From NCBI GenBank assembly GCA_018340375.1, contig JAFFJZ010000004.1, positions 21,116,001 to 21,180,000 of the forward strand: a DNA stretch of 64,000 nt. Reading direction: 5' to 3'. Positions within the stretch are counted from its first letter, which is position 1, and each line of letters starts with the position of its first letter. A program made the position numbers and the translations under genes. This DNA comes from Gonatopus flavifemur (lineage: Eukaryota; Arthropoda; Insecta; Hymenoptera; Dryinidae). The notes under the pieces are model-generated. The model searched no databases. It was not told the origin of the DNA and saw only the letters and a list, made by a program, of their open reading frames with translations. This document shows positions 53,901 to 64,000 of the stretch, piece after piece.

Positions 53901-56900
53901 TCACCAGTAACCATTCGATGCAGAACTGATTTTCTTTCGTGTCTTTGAAGCAAAATGTGACAAGTTGTTTTTTGGTTCTCCATCTGTCTTTCATTCAATT
54001 CACGTGGTATCCATTTTCCACACTTTTGGATCTTCCTCGTCGCTTTCAAACGGTCAGAAATTGTTTGTTGTGCAACATTTAACATTGTTGCCATTTGCTT
54101 TCGACTCAAAGTATCATCTTCATCCAATATTGCTTCCAGTTTCGCGTCTTCAAACTGTTTTGGTGGTCTTCCACGTTCTTCATTTCTCACGTTGGAATCA
54201 TTATCTCTAAACCGTTGAAACCATCTTTTGCATCTTGCTGCTGATGGAGCATGATCACTCTATGCCTCGACCATCATTCGATGCGACTCTGCAGCAATTT
54301 TTTTTCAAATGGAAGCAAAAAATTATTGCTTGCCGCAAATTATCACTTACTGGTACAAAATTCGAAATTCTTAACACGATGGAAGAATATGATCTTGTTT
54401 GTTCAATGACTTGATATTCATTAGATATGTTTGACAGATGTCATACCAACCAAACAGAACAAAAATTAAGGCTTGTTCACAACAAATGTTCCCTATCGAC
54501 ACATTTGTATCCAGGGGGCATAATCTCGAATAGAAAATTTTCAAACGGATTTCAGCGCCGCCATACGGTAGTACAGTGAATTATTTTACATGTATACACT
54601 AACACTAATTCGAAAATCGGTGTGATTTGTTCATTGTTTGTGTTAGTTGTATCTATGGCGAATAATTCACTGTACTACCGTACGGCAGCGCTGAAATCCG
54701 TTTGAGAATGTTGCATTTGAGATTATGCCCCCTGTTTGTATCTCAACGCTCACCTTATATCGGTACATCTGATATGAATAACAAAGTTTGATGAGAATAA
54801 ATTCACATTGCGCTCTTTGAACATTGCCGCAGACCTCTTTCTCGCTCAAATGTTTACCCTGGATAGAGTGAGGAAAAGACAATTCGGAACAAAATTTATG
54901 AATCAGACAACATTTTATTATACATCTGCTCATCGAAAACATGTCCTTTCGTTCGGCTGAGAAGCCCTCTGTGTGAAAAAATGATTTTGTGAATTGATGA
55001 ATTGAAATTTCATTAGTTGAATATACAAAGCAAGCAACATCCTTCCTTCTCCAACCGAAGGACGGGATAAATGAGAGAATGATATAATAATTTTATTGAT
55101 TTGATAAATAGAATTATGATTCAAATGAGAATATCATAACGTGTTCAAAAGGTCACAAGACCCTACGGAATTTTATGTCATATCAATTTTGAACTTCCGA
55201 TAAATTTGACGGAAAAATTAATCCCATGATTTTGGAACTTTAGTATTTCTATTGAATTCCATATTTTCGGGAGGATTGTTTATTTGAAAAACTCTACAGT
55301 TCATTTGGTAACAATGATTAATGGAACAGAGTGAATGAATTTCTCCTCAGAATGATTGAATGAATTACCTCAGAGATAAGAGTATAATAATTATCATCGA
55401 AGCTAGTTTGATGTTAAATTGAGATGAAATTTCAATGCAGGGATTATACATGTGGGTGTGTTTAACTCTCAAAATCTTACACAATTTGATGGTAGATTCG
55501 CATGATTCAGATCTGTTTCTACATTCGTAAATAATAACATTTATTCTTACGAAAGGATTTGATGCACAAAATAAGTTTTTCAATGTAAGAGAATTGATAT
55601 ATATTGAATATATAATATGGCCGACATGTAACGTTTCTTTACTTTTGGTCTGTCTATCATTACTTATTTCTCTCAGTGCTACCTTAATTAAGAGCTAGTT
55701 TTCTGTTAAATAGTCGTATTATATAGAGGCAAAGGTGGAATAATGGGCCCCTGCTGGTAATATGGGCTCCCTCTGTATCTGATTATGTGAGTCACGAATT
55801 CTAGCGGTGAACACTCAAACTACTGGAACTATTTCACAAACGACTCTGTAGATCACGCTGATCGCTCAGCTGTTATGGTTGATGATATATCAAGCGATGA
55901 ATTCTGTGCTCGTTATCAAAAGTTTGAAAGGTAAGAGTTGGACCTAATATTACTACAGTTTTTTCATTTCAACCGGTGAAACCAAGTTTGGGTATGTATT
56001 TAGTATGCTTTAAAGATCGCGTTTCACATCGAGTGATGCCAATTTATTTACAAAGTTGAGGGTAGAAAAATTTTATTCTCCAAGATGGCCAGGGTGGATA
56101 TACGGGCTCTCTGCACTGCGGGTATTATGGCCCCCGACTCTGAATCTGAACTGTGGGTCAAGTGTGTGGTTTGTGACATGTGGGCTCACAATGATTGTGC
56201 TGGTTGCGAAAAAGATGTTTGCAATTGTGACTTCTGTGAATGAATTGAAACAAAAATGATTTTTCCAGTTGGTTTATGATAAGTCATATTTCTTTATTTT
56301 GACGCAATATCCAAGTGGACTTTCAATTTATATCTAGATCCAACTCTATTCTATGTGGATTTATGAGTAAATGAACACTTTCCTTCAATTGTTTCATTTC
56401 TTTGACAAAAATACCTTGGGGCCCATATTACCCGCGCAAATGTTGGTAATGAAAAAATGGGAAACTTTGGAAAAACGATTTTATTCCTTCAATGACTGCG
56501 AAGAATGAAACGGGACTTCATGTAATCAGTGTTGGGTAGTTCATAGAAGAATTATGATTTATTTTAGATTTTTATGCTGAAAATAGGAGAAGTTATTACA
56601 AATAAAGAAAGTGGGGGCCCATATATCCACCCTTACCTCTAGTGTTGCACTCTTTTTTTCATCAGTTATATATCTTTCATATACGAATAGACTTGAAAAC
56701 AGTAAACATAGGTAAACTAACCTCCAACCACGTGTTTCGGTGATATTGATTTCTTTGATTCAAATTCATAAGTGTAAATTTGAAGATTAACTGAAGTTAA
56801 TTAAAAATTTCTCAAACAAAGGAAGAATGTTTGATGTGTCCGAAGAAAGGCCCAGTGAGTGATCCGTTTAGATGCTCAAACTGTAATTCTTGTTTTCATT

Positions 56901-59900
56901 TATCTTGCGCTGAACGATCAGGCATTGACAAGAATGATGTAGTGAAATATTGTTGCCCTGTTATTTTTCCGGGACGAATAAACTCTTCAAGAAGTAACTC
57001 CGATCAAGGATTGTTGCCTGGTGGTGCTGGTAATGCCATCGAAGACAGTATCCAGGCTATTTTGGGAAAACTCGATAAGATTGATGAGTTGCAACATTCG
57101 GTGACAACTATGCATGCTGATTGATCTCATAGCATCGAATCATTATCACGGGCGATGGATAATGTTATTAAACGAGTGTCTTCTAATGAGGATACTATAG
57201 AAAACCTCATTAATAGAGTGTCTTCTTTGGAGAAAAGTTCAGATATAGCATCTGATAGCCGCAGTAACTTCAGCCTTGAGGAGATGATTTCTGAGATGAA
57301 TCAGAGGAAGGAAAAGGAGAAAAATATTATTATTTTGAACTTGCCGGATGGTAACAATATTCATGACAATGATATTGCAACTGTGTCTGATTGGGTGACG
57401 TCGTCTTCTTTTGTGGTAAGCGGTAATAATATGAGAAGAATTGGCAAATACAAAGTTGGTCATACTAGACCATTAAAAGTCACACTAACATCTGTCGAGG
57501 AAGCTACAAGGATGCTGACTAATAAGAAGAAGATCTGTCCGGATGATGTTGTAGTTAGAAGGGATCTAACTCTGATTCAGCAACAACATTTTAGAAAAGT
57601 TTCAGCTGAACTCAAGGAAAGGAAGAAGAATGGTGAAGCAGATGTCTACATTAGATATCGTCAAGGAGTTCTTTATATCCATAGCAGTCATACTGCAAAA
57701 AACTGATTTTATCTCGGAGTAATTTATCTATTTTTTATCAGAATGTAAGAAGCATTAAGGATAGGTTGTTACAATTTCGAACAATTTTTACTGAAACTTG
57801 GCTGAATAAGGATATTTCAACGGATGAATTGGGCTTAGATGACTATTGTGTATATAGGTGTGATAGGAGTTTAAAAACTAGTGAAGAGGTAAATGGTGGT
57901 GGGGTTTTACTTTCTGTAGATAAAAAGTTGTCTAGTAAACAGCTATTCCTTAAATCGGATCTATTTGAGTATGTAATGGTACAGGTTCATTCTAGTTCTG
58001 TGGAATGTATTTTATGCCCATTATATATTCCTCCAAATTCTGAATGCGAGATTTATGATGCTTTTATTGAATCCTTTCAAAAATTATTGTCTGATTCGAT
58101 TTTTGGAAATGAAGTAACTAAATTTGTATTATTAGGTGATTTTAATCTACCTGGCTTTACGTGGAAATACTCTGATGGATTCTCGATAGCTATTGGGAAT
58201 CATCCCTCTAGGGATGTTTGTTGTGCAACTTCTGCTATATCTTCTCTTAATGAAGTATACAATGTTAAGCAATTTAATTTCGAACGTCATTTTGCAGGTA
58301 ATATACTTGATCTAGTCCTTTCAAATATTGTCAATACTTTTTGCAATGTAAGTGATTTATCTATATTTGATATTGATAAGTTTCATAATAGTTTGGAAGT
58401 ATATATACCGTTTGAATATGCTGACTCTCTCAATACTGGAGCAGATAGTTCTTTGGATTATTCTAAAGCTAACTTTGATAATATAAACCTACAGTTAAAT
58501 ACTATCAATTGGTATGAAGTTGTTGAGTCCAGTGTTGATATTAATCATATTACTAACTTGTTTAATGATATTTTAAATCGTTTAGTTAATGCTAATATAC
58601 TGGTTTTTGTATCAAAGATAAATAAATACCCAAAGTGGTTTTCTAGAGAGCTTATCAAGGAAATTAAACTTAAGAAGAAACAGCACATTGATTTTAAGGC
58701 TAGTCGATCTAATTATTCTTATATGTTATTTAAGAGCCAGCGAGCACTATGTAAGAGACTAATCAAGCGTGATCATGATGCCCTAGTCAATCAGCCTGAG
58801 AATGCTTCAATTTCTAATAACTCTAAGAAATTCTTCAATCTCATTGGATCGTTTTATGGTCGTCCTGCCTCACCATCTTACTTTCATTAAAATGGATTCG
58901 AAGCTTTCATTGTGGATGATGCTGTTAACTTATTTGCGACTAAATTTGAAGGTGTATATAGTTGTTCTAATTTGCAGGGTTATTATTTTAATACTGTTGT
59001 AAATGACTGTCCATCACCGATAGTTATTAGTTGCTCTCATGTTACTATTGCATTGAATGAACTCAATGTGCATACTGATTCTGGTCCGGATAATGTTCAT
59101 CCATTATTAGTTTATTCTTGTAGATCGGCCTTCGTTGATATGCCTACTTTGTTATTTAATAAATGCATTAGGTTATGTGAGTATCCTGAGAATGGAAATT
59201 GAGTTTTGTGATGCCCTTATTTAAGAGTGGAGACAAATCTGATATCAATAATTATAGACCTATCGATAAGCCGTCTGTGATAGCTAAAATCTTCGATTCC
59301 ATTCTATATAGGAAGTTATTTCCATATCTTAGGAAGTTTATTATTCCACAGCAACATGGTTTCATGAATGGGAGATCTGTTAATACGAATCTTTGTATAT
59401 TTTTAAATGATATAGTCACTGCTTTTGACTCAAGGTGTTCTGTGCATTCAGTCTATACTGATTTCTCTGAAGCCTTTGATGTTGTGAATATTAATTTGTT
59501 ATTACTTAAGCTGGGAAGATATGGCATTATTGGCGGTAATATTGAGTTTTTATATTCTATGTTGAAAGATAGGGTGCAACGAGTAAAATTTCAATCTTCA
59601 ATATCCAGAGATATTCTTGTAACATCGGGTTGGACAAGGTTCCCACCTTGGTCCTTTATTATTCTTAATGTTTATCAACGATATCGGTCAGGTAATTAAA
59701 CATAGTAAATATTTGTTATTTGCTGATGACTTTAAATTATATAAGGTTATTCATGATGTGAAAGATCAATCCTTGCTACAAGATGATTTGAACTCTGTGT
59801 CCGAATGGGTTATTGGGAATGGACTGAGGTTTAATTTTGAGAAATGTTCTACCATGCGCTTTGGGTCTTGTGTGGACATGGATTGTAAATATCATCTGAA

Positions 59901-62900
59901 TGGTGAAGTGATTGAGGAGGTTGGGCTTATAAGGGATCTGGGAGTTTACTTTGATTGTAACTTAGTATTTAATCACCACATTGACTATACTTATACGATG
60001 GTATTGAGGAAAATTAATCACTTTAAGAGGTATTGCCGTGGTTTCAGTAGAGTAATCACATTGAGGACTATCTATTATGGTTATATTTATCCCCTTTTAA
60101 CTGACTGTTGTAATATTTGGTTCCCTATTCGGAATTATCAACTTATTAAGTTGGAGAGATTGAATCATATATTTTTTCGTTTTGTCGCTTTTTCTATGGG
60201 TAGGCCAATGAGTTATGACGACAATAATTATAGTCAGATTTCTGAGTTACTCAAAATACCATCACTTAATTTTTCCTTCAGGCGTGTGGATTTATGCTTT
60301 TCGTATAAGATACTTGACAACCTTATTGATTGCAGTGATCTATTGTTATTATTTGGACTTCACGTTCCAGGTAGAATATTGAGAAATAATCATTGTATCT
60401 TTCAAGTAGGTATTCTTCCTAGGTCCCTAGAGTTCAGATCTCCGACCCACAGGATGTGTTCAATGTTAAATTGTTATAGTATGTGGTTTGATATCTTTAA
60501 TGATAGTATCAATGAACTTGAAGTGTAATTTGCCGCGCATTACTCTGATGGTTAACAGAATTTTAATTCGAATGGAATGCTTTTTTTTTGTTGCTCACTT
60601 AATGTATTTTCATCTAATTATTTGGAGTAACATGTCAGCCATATTATTATTATTGTTACGATTTATTTTCCTTTTGTATTGGGATTTTCTCGTAAAACTT
60701 TTATAAAAATAAAAAAAATAAAATAAAATATACCATTTGAATTTTCTTACATTGGCAGATCAATGCTTTAGATTGATGATTTGGTTCCATAAAATTGTTC
60801 CATAATCAGTAATAATCCTTGATTCAGTTGGAGGGGTGTTTCAATTGTTTTCTGGGTGCAATAGTGAATATTCTCGAGGTCCATTTGGTGTGATTTCCCG
60901 TGTGGGAATTTTTCCGGAAGTTCTATATTGAATATAGGCCCCGCATGGGCTTATATGGAGTATCCAAACTTGGAATGTCCTAACCTTAGTCACTAAGGGG
61001 CCTAGTCGGGTCGCTGATATTCAGCCTGATTTCTCCAAGTCAGGGACACCCATATGGAGTCCATATGGGGCTACGCTGCATTACCAATTTTTTCCCCGGT
61101 TTGAAAAATCTGGGCACATCAACTACAGCCTTAATAGAGCCTTGCAAGGCTTCTCGTAATCTTCCGAAGATCTTGATTTGAGCATACCTGTATACAGCCC
61201 ATGCAGGGCTAAGCTGTATTTCCAACGTTTCACCCGTTTTGAAAATCTGAATGCACCAAACTACGGCCTGGCCCTTATAATTATTCCTGTTTTGTATATA
61301 AACCTCCTTCAAAAAGCAAACTTACTAGAATCGTATTGGTCATTTCGACTTTTTGCGGTGTATGCCCCCCAAAAAATATTTCATCCATGATTACTGTGTT
61401 CACACCATGGATGAACAATGTCAAAAAATCGGAAGAAATATCACTGTATGGTTAATTCCAAGACTGAATGAGGCTGTTCTGGTTTTTGATACAGTGCGAT
61501 AATGTATGAACAAGGTAATGTTAAGTGGAATACCTGGATAGAAATTGGAATTGGCTCAAGTCGGAGTGATCTGTGTACGGATAGAGCCTTGGATAGCCCA
61601 ATTTTCAATCGAGGGAGTTCCCTCCTTGCAATATTCATTCAATTTGATGATATTTGCAACAACTTACTACTGTGGGGAAAAAGTAAGGTGAATTTGTTTG
61701 TAAAATGAGAAATCTTCATTTATTCTCCTACATCCCTCCAAAGTCATCGCCTCTCGATAAAATACACTTATGCCAACGTTTTTTCCAATCATCGAAACAT
61801 GCTAAATAGTCCCTTTCCGGTATAGCCATCAGTGCCTTCTTCGATTCAGCTTTTATCTCCTCAATCGACTCGAAACGCTTTCCCCGGAGTGGTCTCTTGA
61901 GTTTTGGGAATAGCCAGAAGTCACACGGAGCCAAATCAGGCGAATACGGTGGTTGCGGAACGATATGCGTCGAATTTTTGGCGAAATGGTCACGAAGAAC
62001 GAGTGCAGTATGCGACGGTGCATTATCGTGATGCAAAAACCAAGAGTTGTTGGCCCATAATTCTGGTCTTAATATCCTTCTGATATTCCGATCATATCAG
62101 TAAGGTCTCTAACAGTCAACCGACGATTTTTGAGCACTAATTCCTTCACTTCATCGACGTGTTGGTCATCTGTTGACGTCGATGGTCGTCCGGAGCGCTC
62201 CAAGTCATCAACACGTTCTCGACCCTCTTTGAAGTCTTTGTACCACTTATATACATTTTTCTGCGATATAGTAGAATCACCAAAGACCTTCCGCAACATC
62301 CTCAAAGTTCCCGCAGCCGAAATTTCATTCCGCAAACAAAATTTGCTGACACTTCTCTGCTCAATTAAATCAGACATTGTAAAAATCGAAAAATGCACTC
62401 TTGGTCGTTTGGTAAACACAAGCGTAAATGTATTACTGATAATGACATTGACATGAAATTTGGCACAGATGTCAGTAACAGTCCTGACAACTTAAGAAAA
62501 AAAGAACTAGCCTGAAATGTCAAGCCCGCGAAGTTTAAATTGAAAATTCACCTTACTTTTTGCTCACAGTAGTATTATTCGTTTAAAGGTTCTAGTTTCA
62601 TCGCCTATATTGGCTTCATTATGGGTGTCCTACATAGGCCCAAGTTGGGAATACTATGCAGGCCCTGTACATGAGTGCATGACAATCCTGTCTAGGCCCT
62701 ATGAGGGTAACCAAAACAGGGCCTGAAATCAAACGAGGACGCCCAAACTGCCGCCAAGAATTAATCTCCACACCGGTCTTAATTCATCAGAATCATATGG
62801 ATCAGATTTTCTACACTGAGAAAAAAGATTGTGTAGCCAAATACATGATGGGGTTGGATACGGCAAACGGCGGGATGTAGTTGAGTCAACAGAATATTTG

Positions 62901-63665
62901 ATTGACTCAAGGAAGTATTATTGAAGTGAATGAAGTACAGTTGAGTCTACTGAATATTCTGTTGACTCAACTACATCCCGTCGTTCGCCATATCCAACCC
63001 CATCATGTAGTTAGCTCCACGATCTTCTTTCCCAGTGTAGTGAAATTATATTTAGTCTCCGGTAATCGGGACTTGTTTTCTTATAATTGTTTGATATTTT
63101 TGGATACACATTCAACTTCCATAGAAATCATTATTCATCAACATTAGATTTTGTTCCCATGAATTTTTCATTGCCAAATACGCAAAACTCATATCTTATA
63201 CAGACAGGCGAAATGATTGAATAACCAATGGGATCCAATGAGCTTTGATGTGTTTCCCTATTGGATTTCCAACTTTTGATTTTGACGAAGGTGGTACGAA
63301 ATAATGGGGTAACTGACAAAAGCAAACCTGATTTCCTATGACCTATTTTTTTCTAATAGGATTCGAGGGGTCTTTTTACCAGGGCTGAAGCCGGAATTCC
63401 ATTCTAGACATCAAAATAACCTGGGGTTGAAAAAATTGAGAATTATAGTCAGACGGTTCGAGTTATAAGGAACTGGCCTGTGATCGGGAGATCTTGGGCT
63501 GGATTTCTAGATTCCCACTGGATGTATTTGATCAAGGGTTACCAGTTTAATTGTTCCGAATGATTTTGTCCTATATGTATTTTTCTCATTCAGATCTGCT
63601 GGATGATAAACCAGAGGAGATCAATCCAATGTTCAAGAAATTATATCATCTCTGTTTAAACGCAG
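47944..63665 (+). CDS. M13 metallopeptidase (neprilysin-like), gene 2; 5' part, continues beyond window
   Basis: Exons 47944-47975, 48036-48121, 48260-48421 and 63594-63665 join in phase. The ATG at 47944 has A at -3 and opens MFYLKSSSLK, then a hydrophobic LLYVGVSVLLPIVWS: a signal peptide with likely cleavage near the following NPQG. The usual M13 cytoplasmic tail and membrane anchor are not seen, so a secreted enzyme is predicted. Exon 3 has TVDPCDNFYAHTCNNF, the family's N-terminal DPC.NFY..C signature. A 15,172 bp intron follows. Exon 4 is nearly the same as gene 1's 6942-7013. The catalytic exons lie beyond the window. Neprilysin-like proteins are known from venoms of parasitoid wasps; whether that applies here is unknown. 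Confidence 0.85.
48036..48121 (+). CDS. M13 gene 2, exon 2
   Basis: Acceptor GATCGACAG, donor GGAC|GTAATG. Encodes the hydrophobic core of the signal peptide and a short linker RYPDKFG. Phase 2 in, phase 1 out. Confidence 0.7.
48260..48421 (+). CDS. M13 gene 2, exon 3
   Basis: Acceptor CCCATTAG, donor CGAG|GTGAGA. Encodes ADILKDLDSTVDPCDNFY, then HTCNNFLRKNPIKPGEG and FMSKMR. The DPC.NFY motif and two cysteines are hallmark M13 N-terminal features. Phase joins directly to exon 4. Confidence 0.9.
49481..49703. mobile_element. Foldback element, CTCACAGGAAGGA ends
   Basis: CTCACAGGAAGGATTTCTTG pairs with CAAAAGTCCTTCCTGTGAG; TTTTTCTTGTC and GACAAGAAAAA pair within. Absent from the paralogous gene 1 intron. 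Confidence 0.65.
51431..51671. mobile_element. 241 bp TA-flanked MITE, CACTGAGGAAAAAA ends
   Basis: CACTGAGGAAAAAACTTGTA and TACAACTTTCTTTTCTCGGTG inside TA (51429-51430, 51672-51673). The arms pair further: ATATATGGATGATTTAGAA with TTCTAAATCGTCCATATAT. Confidence 0.78.
52353..52722. mobile_element. 370 bp element of TTGCTG/CAGCAAA words, CACGGAGAAAAA ends
   Basis: CACGGAGAAAAAGGAATTCG to AAATTTTTTCTCTCCGTG. Between them, TTTGCTG and CAGCAAA or close variants occur more than a dozen times in both orientations. The phrase GCTATTCTATATATAATAC appears twice (about 52535 and 52670). No coding capacity. Confidence 0.7.
54512..54734. mobile_element. 223 bp hAT-type MITE with 8 bp duplication
   Basis: CAGGGGGCATAATCTC and GAGATTATGCCCCCTG are exact inverted ends flanked by TTTGTATC (54504-54511, 54735-54742). 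Inner arms share AAACGGATTTCAGCGC. CAGGG-type ends with an 8 bp duplication fit hAT. Confidence 0.88.
55726..56639 (+). mobile_element. Pogo-like DNA transposon relic with lone C-terminal zinc finger
   Basis: Ends GAGGCAAAGGTGGAATAATG and the complement-like ATATATCCACCCTTACCTC, in TA (55724-55725, 56640-56641), with GGGCCC words near both ends. At 56130-56241 a frame encodes WVKCVVCDMWAHNDCAG and CDFCE then stop: the W.C..C..W.H..C finger found at the C-terminus of many pogo-type transposases. The DDE domain is missing. Confidence 0.65.
56825..57703 (+). pseudogene. Retrotransposon ORF1 (PHD-like finger, coiled coil)
   Basis: ECLMCPKKGPVSDPFRCSNC, then CFHLSCAERSG and YCCPV: a C4HC3-like finger typical of insect CR1/Jockey ORF1 proteins. 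An in-frame TGA at 57122-57124 divides it. After it come a coiled coil (about 57155-57300) and a basic RNA-binding-like part with NIIILNLPDGNN and MRRIGKYKVGHTRPLKVTL, ending at 57703. No intact start is visible. The protein would bind element RNA. Confidence 0.75.
57730..60528 (+). pseudogene. Retrotransposon ORF2 (endonuclease, reverse transcriptase)
   Basis: Endonuclease: IFYQNVRSIKDRL, then TETWLNKDI with about 20 residues deleted between, GGGVLLSVDKKL, and KFVLLGDFNLPGFTWKY. A stop at 58888, then shifted frames. Reverse transcriptase: LFKSGDKSDINNYRPI (59215), QHGFMNGRSVNTNL (59350), VYTDFSEAFDVVN (59450), a frameshift near 59640, and catalytic FADDFKLYK (59718-59745). The thumb region ends at 60528. 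Several breaks, so not active. Confidence 0.85.
61670..62569 (-). mobile_element. Internally deleted mariner, minus strand
   Basis: Ends CTGTGGGGAAAAAGTAAGGT and ACCTTACTTTTTGCTCACAG inside TA (61668-61669, 62570-62571). Minus-strand N-terminus (62377-62069) has SVSKFCLRNEISAAG, ERSGRPSTSTDD and LTVRDLTDMIGISE. C-terminus (62036-61728) has HHDNAPSHTALVLRDHF and PDLAPCDFWLFPKL. About 130 residues with the first catalytic aspartate are lost at 62040-62068. Same subfamily as 3084-6120, better preserved. Confidence 0.92.
62814..63037. mobile_element. 224 bp TA-flanked foldback MITE, CACTGAGAAAAAAG ends
   Basis: CACTGAGAAAAAAGATTGTG and GATCTTCTTTCCCAGTG in TA (62812-62813, 63038-63039). Arms pair as GATGGGGTTGGATACGGC with CATATCCAACCCCATC, and GTTGACTCAACTACATCCCG pairs with the left arm. 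Confidence 0.8.
63594..63665 (+). CDS. M13 gene 2, exon 4
   Basis: Acceptor CTCATTCAG, donor GCAG|GTAAG. Encodes LLDDKPEEINPMFKKLY and HLCLNAG; differs from gene 1's exon at only a few residues. Phase 1 in and out. The next exon is beyond the window end. Confidence 0.88.
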
Positions 63666-64000
63666 GTAAGAATAGGTTACTATTTCCCATAGTATGCAAT
63701 TCTTGAAATTCAATATTCCTGATTATGAGTTGATCTTTGTGGTGGCATTGGAAACGATGCACATGAATTGTATCTTAGAAGTATGGATTGATCATTGGAA
63801 CCCAATGCAATTTGATGATGAGAAAGCATGTTAGATCAGGAATACTGCCCTGCTGGGAAAATTGGATATCATTTTCATTGGTATCCGTTTGAATCCGGAT
63901 TTCGAATGGTTTTTTCCAATTCAATCCAATCCATGCAACGCCTGAGAATTGTATCAATTCCCGAAAGAGTGCTACCAGATGCATCCAAATGTTTGCATAT
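63666..64000 (+). other. Intron of gene 2 at window end
   Basis: Aligns with gene 1 intron up to about 63840 and carries no exon. Sequence after 63840 has AATCCGGATTTCGAATGG-type words; nothing else supported. Confidence 0.5.

Larger units (their letters stand above)
50106..54400 (-). mobile_element. Mariner element, minus strand, split by a 3.2 kb insertion
   Basis: Minus-strand transposase: SNFVPVSDNLR near 54360, IAAESHRMMVEA with a stop, NEERGRPPKQFEDAKLEAIL (54190), RKSVLHRMVTGD ending at 53908, then GKWI at 50680 on the other side of the insert. It continues with LLHDNASAHEAKPVQ (about 50400), a frameshift, and PYSPDLAPPDYHFFSSM (about 50310), ending near 50115. The 3.2 kb hAT-type element at 50689-53899 sits inside the first catalytic aspartate block. 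Terminal repeats were not identified. Confidence 0.9.
55603..60729 (+). mobile_element. CR1/Jockey-like non-LTR retrotransposon, degenerate
   Basis: Boundaries come from the paralogous gene 1 sequence, which joins across this block at about 3080/6123. Order: 5' leader with a nested pogo-like relic, ORF1 with a PHD-like finger (56825-57703), ORF2 endonuclease plus reverse transcriptase (57730-60528), and an A-rich tail of AAATAA units (60705-60729). Stops and frameshifts disable both ORFs. Confidence 0.8.
60897..63045. repeat. Insertion block private to copy B
   Basis: Relative to copy A (6300-6340) this 2.1 kb is extra. It holds a GC-richer repeat (60900-61340, with CATATGGAGTCCATATGG and CCATGCAGGGC words), an internally deleted mariner, an unassigned 62600-62760 segment with AGGCCC words, and a MITE at its right edge. 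Confidence 0.55.
48840..63840 (+). repeat. Segmental duplication copy B (pairs with 1940-7560)
   Basis: Corresponds to gene 1's first visible intron and exon, in the same order and orientation. It has grown to about 15 kb through insertions at 49481-49703, 50106-54400, 54512-54734, 55603-60729 and 60897-63045. Confidence 0.8.

Noticed and set aside
1..64000. Integrated polydnavirus or other viral segment
   Set aside because: No viral structural or replication gene, and no typical integration motif could be recognised; all non-host content is explained by transposons or is unassigned.

Overview
The window is AT-rich eukaryotic DNA, most likely from an insect and possibly a hymenopteran. It has GT-AG introns, several mariner elements, non-LTR retrotransposons, tRNA-derived SINEs and very many short foldback elements. 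I see no operons and no ribosome-binding sites. The species cannot be fixed from the sequence alone; the lysine/glutamate-rich ORF1 and the elements bounded by CACTGAGAAA recall hymenopteran genomes, which is inference.

The host genes are two M13 metallopeptidases (neprilysin-like), head to tail on the + strand. Gene 1 lies in 16 exons from 6942 to 38770. All splice phases match, giving 1949 coding bases: two that complete a codon begun upstream, then 649 codons including the stop. Its first three exons are expected left of the window. Gene 2 begins at 47944 with a signal-peptide-like N-terminus. Three short exons (47944-48421) are followed by a 15.2 kb intron and a fourth exon at 63594-63665, where the window nearly ends. 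Gene 2 exon 4 matches gene 1's first visible exon, and the introns around them also align (1940-7560 against 48840-63840). The locus is therefore a tandem segmental duplication. The complete protein would be about 742 residues, normal for the family.

Nearly everything else is mobile DNA in introns and between the genes. From left to right: a mariner (3084-6120) holding a SINE and a second mariner that itself holds a hairpin; a second mariner relic with a hairpin inside (8130-9352); a 384 bp element with a 10 bp target duplication (9740-10123); an ORF1-only retroelement (11722-12954); many foldbacks; an RTE-like retrotransposon on the minus strand (25003-27970); a 1.6 kb foldback with an 8 bp duplication (28559-30173); a 2.5 kb double palindrome flanked by TTAA (30704-33241); a 1.4 kb palindrome (41297-42715); a compound repeat with a 65 bp minisatellite and a 5S-rRNA-like segment (43618-46770); a minus-strand mariner split by a 3.2 kb hAT-type element (50106-54400, insert 50689-53899); a CR1/Jockey-like retrotransposon (about 55603-60729) carrying a pogo-like relic near its 5' end; and an internally deleted mariner (61670-62569).

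Two architectures recur. One is a set of at least 13 elements sharing only a short CAC(T/G)GAGAAA terminus with unrelated, often self-complementary interiors. The other is a set of elements with CCC...GGG ends whose interiors reiterate short palindromic words. The paralogous duplication supplies matching unoccupied sites for several insertions, so insertion events can be ordered.
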